Positions 16,360 to 24,229 of a stretch of DNA of 40,048 nt are shown one piece after another; the first letter of the stretch is position 1; each line of letters starts with the position of its first letter. Below the pieces are notes generated by a model, which was not told where the DNA came from, made no database searches, and worked only from the letters and a program-made list of their open reading frames with translations. This DNA comes from Candidatus Kapaibacterium sp. GTDB taxonomy: Bacteria; Bacteroidota; Ignavibacteria; Kapaibacteriales; UBA4661. Location: positions 1 to 40,048 of the forward strand of contig RDXM01000104.1 in assembly GCA_004292595.1 (NCBI GenBank). Reading direction: 5' to 3'. Position numbers and translations under genes: made by a program.

Positions 16360-18792
16360 TTATTCGCTTCTAAGCGACTGCACGGGATTCGCCTGCGCAG
16401 CCCGCCACGCCTGTCCTGCAACAGTTATAAATGCTATCACGACAGCCATTACACCTGCTGCCGCAAACATCCACCACGTGAGTTCCACGCGATACGCGAA
16501 ATCCTGAAGCCACTTGCCCATACCCCAGTATGCAAGCGGTGTTGCGAGGATAATTGCGATACCAACTAATTTCAAAAAGTCTTTGCTGAGAAGCGCGATA
16601 ATACTTGCCACCGACGCGCCTAATACCTTGCGGATACCGATTTCCTTTGTACGCTGCTCGGCGGTGAAGGCGGCAAGCCCGAATAAACCGAGACAGGCAA
16701 TGACAATCGCAACCGATGTAAAGACGCTCATAATAGAGCCGATGCGCTGTTCGCTACGATAGATTCGGTCAAAGGCATCATCGGCGAATTGATATTCAAA
16801 GGGCTTATTGGGATTGGTGCGTTTCCAAATTTTTTCCACAGAAGCAAGAACTGATGCGGCTGCTGAGGCTTCAAAGCGAATGCTTGTTGCGCCCGTTGTT
16901 TTTCCAAAAAAGAGCGCGAGTGGATTGATATTCTCTCGCAAGGATTCATAATGAAAATCTTTTACAACACCAATAACGGTGAAGGTTTCAAGACCGCTGC
17001 TGAAAAACTGCGTGGTTACTTGCTTTCCAAGCACATCTTTTGTTCCAAAAAGACTGAGCGCAAGTGATTCATTGATGATAACATTCGTGGAATCGCTCAC
17101 GTTTTTCGCATCAAAATTGCGTCCTTGCGCCATTTCCATTGAGAATGTTGGCACATAATCGGCATCCACACTCCATACTTGTATAATTTTTCCTTGCCCT
17201 TGCTGCCCTTTCCCAGCATACATCGGGCTACTGTTGCGACTGCTCCCAACGCTTCCCATCGGGATAAAGTTTGTTACCGTCGCTGTTTGTACGCCTGCAA
17301 GCCGCATCACTTCTTGCTTGAAGCTCACAATGTTTTGCGAAAAGCGTGAATCAGGATTTTTCACAATCAACACCTGTTCGCGCTGAAAACCAAGCTGCTT
17401 TGTTTGAATAAAACGGAGTTGTCGGAAAATAACGAGTGTGCCGATAACTAATGCAACGGAGGCTGTAAACTGCACCACAACAAGTGCCGCACGAAGCCCG
17501 CGATTGCGGCTACCGCTGGATGTATCACCTTTGAGCACCCTCACAGGCTGATACCGCGATAGCACGAGTGCGGGATACATTCCTGCAAGAAGGCTCACCA
17601 TCAGAAACAAACCACCGAACAAACCCAGAAAAAATGAGCTATGCAGCATCTTCCGTGAAAGCTCCTTCCCCGCAAGAGTGTTGAATGTAGGCAGGGCAAT
17701 TTCAATCAAACAAAATGCCACTACAAGTGCGCACAGCACCATCAGACTTGATTCCATGAGAAACTGCACGACAAGATTTTTGCGTTGTCCACCCAATGTT
17801 TTGCGAATACCAACTTCCTTTGCACGGTTCGCCGCCCGCGCCGTTGCAAGATTCATGAAGTTCACACAGGCAATCAGCAGCACACACGCAGCAACCGCCG
17901 AAAACACCCACACGTATTGCATACTGCCATTGGGCGAGAGTTCTCCGACTTTCGCGCCTGCACTCAGGTGAATGCTCGTAAGCGGTACAAGCGAGTATTG
18001 ATAACGGTTTCCAGCTTTTATTAACTCGGTGTAGCTTGTTTGAAATACTTTCTCGGCAAGAGGCGCGACGTACTTTTTCACCATGCTCGCAAATGTTGCC
18101 TCCATGCTGCGCAAAGAAGCCCCTTTTTTGAGGAGAAGATACGTTACATAATTATTCGACAACCAAGCATTGGAGCGGGAATCAGACCACGAAGACATTG
18201 AAATCAAGATATTGAACGGCAAGTGTGTGTTGTGTGGTAAATCTTGCATCACTGCACCAACCGTGTATGTTTGCCCGTCGTCGTTTGTAAGCTGCTTGCC
18301 GACTGGGTTTTCCACACCAAAATATTTTTTTGCTATTGATTCCGAAATAACGACATTCCGAACATCCCTGAGTGCCGCTTCAGCACTGCCTTGCAGCACG
18401 GGAACAGAAAAGACCTTGAAGAAACTTGAATCAGCAAAACCGACATTTTCTTCCCGAAATACCTGATTGTTTCTGCGGAAATTCCACGCACCAACAGCGC
18501 GAAAGCGTACATATTCCTCAACTTCAGGAAGTTCAAGTTTTGAAACTGGTCCAACAGGGTCGCAGGCAACAGCCGTGCTGAATTCTTGCCCTTGAAACTT
18601 GATGTCTCCTTCTACACGATAGATTCTATCAGCGTTTGCGTAGTGTTTGTCAAAGGAAAGCTCATCCACGACATACAAGCAAATAAGCGCACAAACACTG
18701 ATGCCAAGCGCAAGCCCGATGATATTGATGGCAGAATAGCCTTTGTGCCGAAGAAGGCTTCGGAATGTGATTTTGAGGTAATTTGTGAACAT
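16360..18792 (-). CDS. MacB/FtsX-type ABC permease, paralog 5
   Basis: 810 residues, MFTNYLKITFRSLLRHKGY start. The central block has ACVNFMNLATARAANRAKEVGIRKTLGGQ, the YPALVLS motif is present, and the C-terminal domain has RTKEIGIRKVLGAS and RAAQANPVQSLRSE. It is last in the array. Its upstream region lacks the conserved promoter block of paralogs 1, 2 and 4; instead the terminator-like repeat at 18918 separates it from the serine hydrolase upstream, so it is probably transcribed on its own. The substrate is unknown and no ATPase is nearby. Confidence 0.92.
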   Translation of the reverse strand: MFTNYLKITFRSLLRHKGYSAINIIGLALGISVCALICLYVVDELSFDKHYANADRIYRVEGDIKFQGQEFSTAVACDPVGPVSKLELPEVEEYVRFRAVGAWNFRRNNQVFREENVGFADSSFFKVFSVPVLQGSAEAALRDVRNVVISESIAKKYFGVENPVGKQLTNDDGQTYTVGAVMQDLPHNTHLPFNILISMSSWSDSRSNAWLSNNYVTYLLLKKGASLRSMEATFASMVKKYVAPLAEKVFQTSYTELIKAGNRYQYSLVPLTSIHLSAGAKVGELSPNGSMQYVWVFSAVAACVLLIACVNFMNLATARAANRAKEVGIRKTLGGQRKNLVVQFLMESSLMVLCALVVAFCLIEIALPTFNTLAGKELSRKMLHSSFFLGLFGGLFLMVSLLAGMYPALVLSRYQPVRVLKGDTSSGSRNRGLRAALVVVQFTASVALVIGTLVIFRQLRFIQTKQLGFQREQVLIVKNPDSRFSQNIVSFKQEVMRLAGVQTATVTNFIPMGSVGSSRNSSPMYAGKGQQGQGKIIQVWSVDADYVPTFSMEMAQGRNFDAKNVSDSTNVIINESLALSLFGTKDVLGKQVTTQFFSSGLETFTVIGVVKDFHYESLRENINPLALFFGKTTGATSIRFEASAAASVLASVEKIWKRTNPNKPFEYQFADDAFDRIYRSEQRIGSIMSVFTSVAIVIACLGLFGLAAFTAEQRTKEIGIRKVLGASVASIIALLSKDFLKLVGIAIILATPLAYWGMGKWLQDFAYRVELTWWMFAAAGVMAVVIAFITVAGQAWRAAQANPVQSLRSE

Positions 18793-18917
18793 GGCATTTG
18801 TCCAAAAAATGAAAAATGGTGTTGTATTTTTTTTGAATACCCAGCCAAGATGTATGCCAATTTACGAAAGCAAGATTTTATGCGGCTTTTGAGGTATATT
18901 CCTTTTTGCTCAAAAAC

Positions 18918-18966
18918 AAAAACTGTCCGTAGATGAACGCTCAATGTTCATTTACGGACAGTTTTT
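18918..18966. terminator. Bidirectional terminator-like repeat, copy 2
   Basis: Nearly identical to 9748-9796 (one base differs, in the left part of the loop region): arms AAAAACTGTCCG and CGGACAGTTTTT with an inner ATGAAC/GTTCAT pair. It lies downstream of the minus-strand serine hydrolase 2 (which ends at 19026) and upstream of permease 5, consistent with terminating the hydrolase transcript. Confidence 0.7.
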
Positions 18967-19025
18967 TGTTAGCAAACAAAGCGATATGTGCTTGCTTTTT
19001 TCCTTCAATGTACTGGTTATTTTCG

Positions 19026-20183
19026 CTATGGTTTTGCTGCTATCATTTCTTCAATAAAATTAATGATAGGCGTTACTGACCTTTCGTAGTTAGCCAAGAC
19101 AACGACGGTATATCCCGCATCGGGGTAAATGTCTATCTGTGCCCCGACACCTGGCGCACCTCCATTGTGTCCAATAATGCGGGTGTTGTTTTTGTAGAAT
19201 TCTCCAAAACCATAACCATACTGTATTTCTGGTAGCGGCTTCACACCTGGTGGCATTGGCGGTAGCGGCATTTTTACTTTGCCTGTGGTGACGGTTTTCA
19301 TATTTTTTTGAGAGAGTAATTTTCCCGCGAGCAACGCCTGTGAAAATCTGTGCAAATCAAGAGCCGTAGAATACCCACCGCCAGCAGACGTTCCTTTTAC
19401 CTCAATGAATTTTGTGTTTGCTTCCCTGACTATTTTTTCGCCCATTGCTGGCGGTGCTTGTCCTGGCATTGGCGGCGGCGAGGCGTAGCCTATTGCCATG
19501 TTATTATTGGGTTTATCTGTTTCATAGCTGTCAGTATTTTCCATTCCAGCTACGGAAAAAATATTACTTTTTACATAATCGAAATAGCTCATCATTGCTA
19601 TTTTTTCAATGACGGCACCCAATAAAACATAGCCATAATTGCTATACTGAAACTTCGCTCCAGGCTCAAACATCAGAGGTTCGTTGATACCCAATGCGAC
19701 ATAGCTGGCAATCGTTTTGGCGGTATCTTTCATGACCATAAATTGAGGAATTCCGAAAATATCGCCCACTCCAGCAGTGTGGGTGAGTAAGTGTTCAATC
19801 GTGATTTTTCCGAATGTTTGTTTGGGAAGATTGGGTAAATGCTCTACCAGTTTGTCGGAATAGCGGAGTTTGTTTTTTTCTACGAGTTGAGCAATAGCAA
19901 TGCCTGTAAACATTTTGTTTACGGAAGCAAGATTAAATTTGGTATTTATGTCATTCTTGACGTTCCGCTCTTTATCGGCAAGCCCTACTGCTTTTTGATA
20001 GAGAATGGTGTTTCCTTTGGCAATAAGCACTGTTCCTGAAAATCTATCATTATTGGATAAATTTTCGACAAATGTATTGACCTCCGCAATCTGATTTTCA
20101 CTTAGTTGAGAAGTTTGAGCCATGCCTTTTGTTCCAAGAAAAAAGGCGACTAATGCGAGAAGAAGAGAGATATTTTTATTCAT
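19026..20183 (-). CDS. Beta-lactamase-fold serine hydrolase, canonical motifs
   Basis: 385-residue exported serine hydrolase (class C beta-lactamase / PBP-like family). The signal peptide spans ~1-22 (GMAQ). All landmarks are intact: S87-V-N-K90, LLTHTAG at ~132-138, Y180-S-N182, and H339-N-G-G342. A proline/methionine-rich loop (~236-248 and ~305-318) is inserted between the YxN and HNGG motifs. Such proteins act as D-peptidases, esterases or amidases in the envelope; the substrate cannot be told. It is related in fold, but not closely in sequence, to the degenerate hydrolase at 12249. Confidence 0.88.
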   Translation of the reverse strand: MNKNISLLLALVAFFLGTKGMAQTSQLSENQIAEVNTFVENLSNNDRFSGTVLIAKGNTILYQKAVGLADKERNVKNDINTKFNLASVNKMFTGIAIAQLVEKNKLRYSDKLVEHLPNLPKQTFGKITIEHLLTHTAGVGDIFGIPQFMVMKDTAKTIASYVALGINEPLMFEPGAKFQYSNYGYVLLGAVIEKIAMMSYFDYVKSNIFSVAGMENTDSYETDKPNNNMAIGYASPPPMPGQAPPAMGEKIVREANTKFIEVKGTSAGGGYSTALDLHRFSQALLAGKLLSQKNMKTVTTGKVKMPLPPMPPGVKPLPEIQYGYGFGEFYKNNTRIIGHNGGAPGVGAQIDIYPDAGYTVVVLANYERSVTPIINFIEEMIAAKP

Positions 20184-20231
20184 TTTTCAAGTACGGTGAA
20201 TGATTGTTGTTCGATGAGAGGATAATGAAAA

Positions 20232-20286
20232 CTTCGACAAACTCAAGCTAAAGAGTTTGTATCTAATCGTGTTGAGCTTGCCGAAG
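20232..20286. repeat. CTTCGACAA-type palindromic repeat, copy 1
   Basis: CTTCGACAAACTCAAGC on the left pairs imperfectly with GTTGAGCTTGCCGAAG on the right. The same repeat family occurs at 38558-38612. It lies between the retropepsin 3' end and the start of serine hydrolase 2, so it may act as a terminator or mRNA-stabilising hairpin. Confidence 0.6.
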
Positions 20287-20332
20287 ATGTCCAACAAAAC
20301 GTTTGTCTGAACGAATTTTGTTCCAAAAAATC

Positions 20333-21208
20333 CTACGCATTCGGCTCAATGCGCATTCGTTTACTTCGTACGTCAATGCTAATTTTGTTTTTATTGAAAA
20401 AACGGTAGCCAATATTCACTGCAGGAAAATTCGCTGTAACTAGTTCAATTTGCGGGTCTTTCATCGTTACAGAGCCGATAGTTATTGTGCCATCAAACTG
20501 TGCTGCCAAAATATCCATTTCGCCACCAATGGTCATTGCTTTTCCAACAACTCTCGGCTCAGTCTTGAAGGAGCATTTATCCTTCATATTTGTCGGAATG
20601 CTGATGTACGACGGCGCACCGCAATCAAAATTTGCGAGAACAGTTTTCCCATTCAGCATGATGTTCGCTTCCAAAATTGGGCTTTCGTTCAGTACGATGA
20701 TATTCTTTCCTGCTGGTAATGTCCCTTTTGTGAGCAATAATTTCCGCTTGCTGTAATCAATCGTTACGATGTAGCCGTCAAATGCCGCCAAACCAATGAT
20801 TCCAATAGCAGTTGGCGAGAGTATCATTTCCTTTTTTTCGGCAACTGCATCCATAGAAATTGGTAAGGTGTTAAATGACAAGTTATGTACTTTCACTATC
20901 GTCCTGTCGCCCATTTCCTTCCCTTCAGGACTCATCATTTTTGATTTCCCGACTTCTGCGTACCCCTGTTTGCCTACAAATTCTTCGGAGATAACAAATC
21001 CAGCAGCTCCCGTGTCAAAAACAATGTCATATTCCTCTGCACCTTTGCCAGCTTTGGCTTTTAAAACAATCAAGTGCCTATCGAGTGTGAACGGGATTTC
21101 AACTTTGGATGGCTGCTTTGATGCTTTATTTGCGCTTTGTGCCGTTGTCAGTGATGGTACCATTGCCGCAACAATAGTAACGATGAGGACTGTCAATGCG
21201 TTTTTCAT
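20333..21208 (-). CDS. Retropepsin-like aspartic protease, two-lobed
   Basis: 291-residue exported protein (signal peptide ~1-24) of the retropepsin-like aspartyl protease family. The first lobe has F64-D65-T-G-A68 and a later hydrophobic-hydrophobic-G stretch (IGIIGLAAFDGYIVTIDY). The second lobe has F194-D195-C-G-A-P-S200 in the place of the second D-T/S-G, so the two half-sites of a bilobed enzyme are present with an unusual Cys after the second Asp. It starts 4 bases after the MarR stop codon, so the two form an operon and the protease is probably MarR-controlled. The substrate is unknown. Confidence 0.82.
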   Translation of the reverse strand: MKNALTVLIVTIVAAMVPSLTTAQSANKASKQPSKVEIPFTLDRHLIVLKAKAGKGAEEYDIVFDTGAAGFVISEEFVGKQGYAEVGKSKMMSPEGKEMGDRTIVKVHNLSFNTLPISMDAVAEKKEMILSPTAIGIIGLAAFDGYIVTIDYSKRKLLLTKGTLPAGKNIIVLNESPILEANIMLNGKTVLANFDCGAPSYISIPTNMKDKCSFKTEPRVVGKAMTIGGEMDILAAQFDGTITIGSVTMKDPQIELVTANFPAVNIGYRFFNKNKISIDVRSKRMRIEPNA

Positions 21209-21212
21209 AATT

Positions 21213-21641
21213 CTATAAACAATTTTTGGTAAGAATAGTGAGTAGTTTTTGTAATGTCTTTACGTCTTTTTCGGAAAGTGATGTGAGTGCTTGCGCTCTA
21301 TTCTGCTCAATAATTGGCAGAACCTTGTCGATAATTTTTTCTCCTTCCTTGGTAATTGCTAAAGCGAATCGTCGCCTGTCATCATTGTGAAAGCTCCGTG
21401 AAATGTATCCTTTTTTGACAAGGATTTCAATGATCCGTGTGATTGAGGCAACATCCTTGAATACTTTCTCGGCAATAGTCTGCTGTGCAAGATTATCGTT
21501 CTCTTGAATCGTTTTTAATATCAACCACTGGTCAATGGTAATATCGAACCCAGAGCTGGTGATTTGTTTTTGTGCAAATTGACGGTATGTCTTAATGGTA
21601 TTTTCAAGATTGTAAAAAACAAGTTCTTCCAGTTTTTGCAT
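21213..21641 (-). CDS. MarR-family transcriptional regulator
   Basis: 142-residue winged-helix regulator of the MarR family, normally a dimer that binds palindromes and is released by small ligands or oxidants. The helix-turn-helix (LAQQTIAEKVFKDVASITRIIEILVKKG, shown in part) spans ~54-81 and the wing has the family's D-x-R-R motif (NDDRRRFALAITKEG, ~87-101). First gene of a two-gene operon with the retropepsin-like protease. A palindrome lies inside its promoter (21735-21762), suggesting autorepression. Confidence 0.9.
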   Translation of the reverse strand: MQKLEELVFYNLENTIKTYRQFAQKQITSSGFDITIDQWLILKTIQENDNLAQQTIAEKVFKDVASITRIIEILVKKGYISRSFHNDDRRRFALAITKEGEKIIDKVLPIIEQNRAQALTSLSEKDVKTLQKLLTILTKNCL

Positions 21642-21734
21642 AACCTTATGTCAAATATTGTGAGTAAAAACTAAGCATTAGAGCGGAATTCTAGGAATTA
21701 TCGCCTGTATTGATTTGCTTGATTTTATTTGATA

Positions 21735-21762
21735 CAAATATAATTGATATATCAATAATCAA
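21735..21762 (-). promoter_or_regulatory. marR promoter with embedded operator palindrome
   Basis: Read on the minus strand: TTG (21762-21760), a 17-base spacer and TATATTTG (21742-21735), a full Bacteroidota-type promoter. The spacer contains the perfect 12-bp palindrome TTGATATATCAA (21744-21755). A MarR dimer bound there would block RNA polymerase. The expected transcript start lies roughly 85 bases before the marR ATG. Confidence 0.65.
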
Positions 21763-21789
21763 CAAAACAAAGAACCTCCAAAAACGCCA

Positions 21790-21831
21790 AAAGTGTGGAT
21801 AAATGCGTGAATTAACAAATATTCACACTTT
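21790..21831 (-). terminator. Possible terminator of the lipoprotein gene
   Basis: AAAGTGTGGAT (21790-21800) and ATTCACACTTT (21821-21831) pair with one mismatch around a 20-base loop, about 70 bases downstream of the minus-strand lipoprotein gene. On the minus strand a short T-rich stretch follows. Loop length makes this a weak candidate. Confidence 0.3.
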
Positions 21832-21899
21832 CATCCGCACTTTTACTGATCGCTTTCAGGCAGACACGTCTTCCTGACAACATTCCATAATGCTATTTA

Positions 21900-22403
21900 T
21901 TACGGGGCAATCGTCAAACCCCTCACACTATCAGCGTTGTAGAGGTTCAGGCTATCATTTACTTTCCGTCCCAAGTGCCACCACGCAACATGAACGGCAT
22001 CGTTTGCTTCTAAAGAATAGACCGATTGAGCAAAATCTTTCGAGGATTTCGCCGAAACCTTATTCGTCGCGGTGAGCGGATTAACTGTTGTCGTATAGGT
22101 AATTACAGGTAAAAGTCTCACAGGGCAAGCAAAAAAGAACACTTCACGGTCAGTATTATTTGTTACTTTCAAGTTGCTACCACTCTTTACCACTTCTACG
22201 GGTGCTTTCAAGCCTTCACTCGTCACAGGGTTGCCTTCGACTGGCGTACAAGCAAGAGCGAGTGCTGAAAAGGCAGAAACGATTGCAAGCGCTTGGAACA
22301 ACGATGTACGATGAAGCGCGTATTGTTTAAGGCGTGATTGCTGTGCAGTATCAGCTGTATTGTTTGCCATTACTGGGGTTGCAGGTGTTTGAGATCTGTT
22401 CAT
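21900..22403 (-). CDS. Small lipoprotein of unknown function
   Basis: 167-residue protein not recognised as a known family. A ~37-residue polar N-terminal tail precedes a hydrophobic segment (ALAIVSAFSALALAC, ~38-52) ending in a lipobox-like LALAC, so it is probably a lipoprotein anchored at Cys52. The remainder is likely beta-rich (SGSNLKVTNNTDREVFFFACPV) and contains one further Cys. An ATG closer to the hydrophobic segment would give a more usual signal peptide (for example Met12), so the start is uncertain. It is divergent from the methyltransferase-like gene. Confidence 0.6.
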   Translation of the reverse strand: MNRSQTPATPVMANNTADTAQQSRLKQYALHRTSLFQALAIVSAFSALALACTPVEGNPVTSEGLKAPVEVVKSGSNLKVTNNTDREVFFFACPVRLLPVITYTTTVNPLTATNKVSAKSSKDFAQSVYSLEANDAVHVAWWHLGRKVNDSLNLYNADSVRGLTIAP

Positions 22404-22530
22404 TGGTGAAGATAAATGGTGAGTAAATATGAGAGTAAATCAAGCTGAACGAACACTGAACTTGCGCCATATTCAGGAAGTGACGCAGTACAAGAAAAAG
22501 TCACATGATAATGCAGGAATGTCATTGAAC

Positions 22531-22538
22531 TATGTTTG
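22531..22538 (+). promoter_or_regulatory. Possible -7 element upstream of ICMT-like gene
   Basis: TATGTTTG matches TAnnTTTG about 93 bases before the ATG at 22632. No TTG is seen at the expected -33 distance, so support is partial. Confidence 0.3.
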
Positions 22539-22631
22539 CTTTCTGCACAGAATTATGCTAATTTTTCATATTCATTCACCGCATTAACTTTTCAAATCCG
22601 CTCTCAAAATCACACAAATACTACGTTCTTT

Positions 22632-23201
22632 ATGGATTCTTCTTCTTTTTTTTCTCTCAATTTCCCCTTGCTCTTCTGTTTATTTTGCCTCATCGCACAG
22701 CGACTCTTGGAATTGCGCCATGCCGAAAAGAACCGTGCCATAGCCCTCTCACGCGGAGCGAAGGAATATGGCGCGAATCACTACTGGTTGTTTGTCGTTC
22801 TACACACCGCATGGATGCTAGGCTGGCTCATAGAAGGTTGGCGAACAAGCACCGACGCACCCTTGTGGCAATACCCCGCACAAATGCTGCTTTCGCTGGC
22901 GTGTTTGATTTTGCTCGTTGCGACGCAGGGTCTGCGGTATTGGGCGATTCGTAGTCTTGGCGAGGCGTGGAACACAAGAATTCTCGTTGTTCCGGGTGGA
23001 AAGCGCGTGGTTGCTGGTCCGTATCGCTATTTTACGCATCCGAATTACATTGCTGTTGTTATTGAGCTTGTCGCCGTTCCGCTCATGTTTGGTGCGTGGA
23101 AAACTGCGCTGCTTGCAAGCATTGCCAATGCGATTATCCTACTCGCCATTCGCATTCCTGCCGAAAACAAAGCAATGCAAGAACATTTGCATCATCAATA
23201 A
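22632..23201 (+). CDS. Isoprenylcysteine carboxyl methyltransferase-like membrane protein
   Basis: 189-residue integral membrane protein of the ICMT/PEMT-type methyltransferase family. It has about five hydrophobic segments and the family's C-terminal cofactor region, GPYRYFTHPNYIAVVIEL (~128-146), preceded by LGEAWNTRI. Bacterial members transfer methyl groups from S-adenosylmethionine to small or lipid-like acceptors; the acceptor here is unknown. ATG 22632 is used in place of an upstream in-frame TTG at 22536 because the extension is polar and overlaps the possible promoter. The next gene starts 12 bases downstream, so the two are probably co-transcribed. Confidence 0.82.
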   Translation: MDSSSFFSLNFPLLFCLFCLIAQRLLELRHAEKNRAIALSRGAKEYGANHYWLFVVLHTAWMLGWLIEGWRTSTDAPLWQYPAQMLLSLACLILLVATQGLRYWAIRSLGEAWNTRILVVPGGKRVVAGPYRYFTHPNYIAVVIELVAVPLMFGAWKTALLASIANAIILLAIRIPAENKAMQEHLHHQ

Positions 23202-23213
23202 TAACGAGGTTTT

Positions 23214-23525
23214 ATGCGGCTTTTCAGCAATCTTGATGCAGGTTCACTGATATTTTTCCTTGCCTTTGGTTTGTATCTGGCAAATATGCTGGTAGGAATC
23301 GTTGCGCAATTACGCTGGTGGCACTTCGGAAAGGCGCACCACGTCTTGTATTTCGGGGTGTGCGTGAGTACATTTGGGGCTATTATTCTCCATTTTCATC
23401 CAGCACTCATCGTAACGGCAATCGCTCTTGCACTGATGCCGAAAAGTCGTCCTTGGACGTGGAAACATCCTGTGTGCGCGGTGTGTGGGTTGATTGGCTA
23501 CGTCTGGGTTGTGATGTTTTCATAG
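23214..23525 (+). CDS. Small membrane protein, unknown
   Basis: 103 residues with three to four hydrophobic segments (~11-32, ~40-58, ~60-72, ~86-102). Not recognised. It follows the ICMT-like gene after 12 bases, which suggests a joint membrane role. It ends 99 bases before the gene at 23625. Confidence 0.6.
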   Translation: MRLFSNLDAGSLIFFLAFGLYLANMLVGIVAQLRWWHFGKAHHVLYFGVCVSTFGAIILHFHPALIVTAIALALMPKSRPWTWKHPVCAVCGLIGYVWVVMFS

Positions 23526-23554
23526 GACATTTTCTGTTACAAAAAACTTTTTCC

Positions 23555-23583
23555 TTGCAATACTCTCCACTTTTTTATATTTT
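23555..23583 (+). promoter_or_regulatory. Candidate promoter of the His-rich gene / dabAB
   Basis: TTG 23555-23557, an 18-base spacer and TATATTTT 23576-23583. One mismatch to TAnnTTTG. The predicted transcript would start ~30 bases before the ATG at 23625 and could run on into dabA and dabB. Confidence 0.4.
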
Positions 23584-23624
23584 CAGCTAAGAGTGTCTGG
23601 TTACTCATGTAATCTTTTTCGATT

Positions 23625-24062
23625 ATGCGCAAGCGTTTCGCCTACATATTGCCGATGGTGCTTGTTTGCTGTCTTGGAGTTCTCTTCGCAGCAAAAAGTG
23701 GCTCTGTCTCTCGCTTTGGCGGGCAGACACTGGATGCGCTGCGTTTAGGAGAATATCTGAGCGAACATCTTTTCGACCAAGCACATTCCGACGCACTTTT
23801 TGCTGAATCGCAGCATTTTTCCTCGCCGCACGCGAATCACATTTTTCTCGAATTTCTGACCGTCGAAGAAACCGAACTGGAAGAAGAAGACTCTTCCAAG
23901 CATTCGGATTCGCCCACACTCGTCGTTACGACCAAGCAGTCGCTTACCAAGTACACACCTCATTTTTTGCATTTTCTCTCCACTTCTGGCGAAAGTTCTG
24001 TCGCCTACTATGTTCTGCATCATAGCTGGAAGCATTTCCTTTCCTCTGCTCCTGCCGCGTAA
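23625..24062 (+). CDS. Exported His/Glu-rich protein of unknown function, upstream of dabA
   Basis: 145 residues. The N-terminal hydrophobic segment (~6-23) after MRKRF reads as a signal peptide or anchor. The rest contains eleven histidines (for example VLHHSWKHF near the end) and an acidic run (EETELEEEDSS, ~86-96). No family recognised. It lies directly upstream of dabA on the same strand behind a candidate promoter. The composition would suit metal binding, and the product of the next gene is a zinc protein, but that link is inference only. Confidence 0.55.
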   Translation: MRKRFAYILPMVLVCCLGVLFAAKSGSVSRFGGQTLDALRLGEYLSEHLFDQAHSDALFAESQHFSSPHANHIFLEFLTVEETELEEEDSSKHSDSPTLVVTTKQSLTKYTPHFLHFLSTSGESSVAYYVLHHSWKHFLSSAPAA

Positions 24063-24113
24063 ATACTCGCTTTTACGCTTTTTCTCCACTTTCCTTTTTT
24101 GCTTTCTATTTCA

Positions 24114-24143
24114 TTCAACCGAAAACAATCGTTTTCTGTTGAA
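24114..24143 (+). other. Hairpin between the His-rich gene and dabA
   Basis: TTCAAC-C-GAAAAC, a 4-base loop, then GTTTTC-T-GTTGAA: two 6-bp stems separated by one mismatch. No T-run follows, so it is not a standard terminator; it may be a processing or stability element in the transcript leading to dabA. Confidence 0.4.
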
Positions 24144-24229
24144 GTAATCCCTCTATTCCCTACTACGGTTCATTGCTACCGCTCAATTCGTGTATTGATG
24201 CGGCATTGAGCTATTTTCGGGCATTCTTT

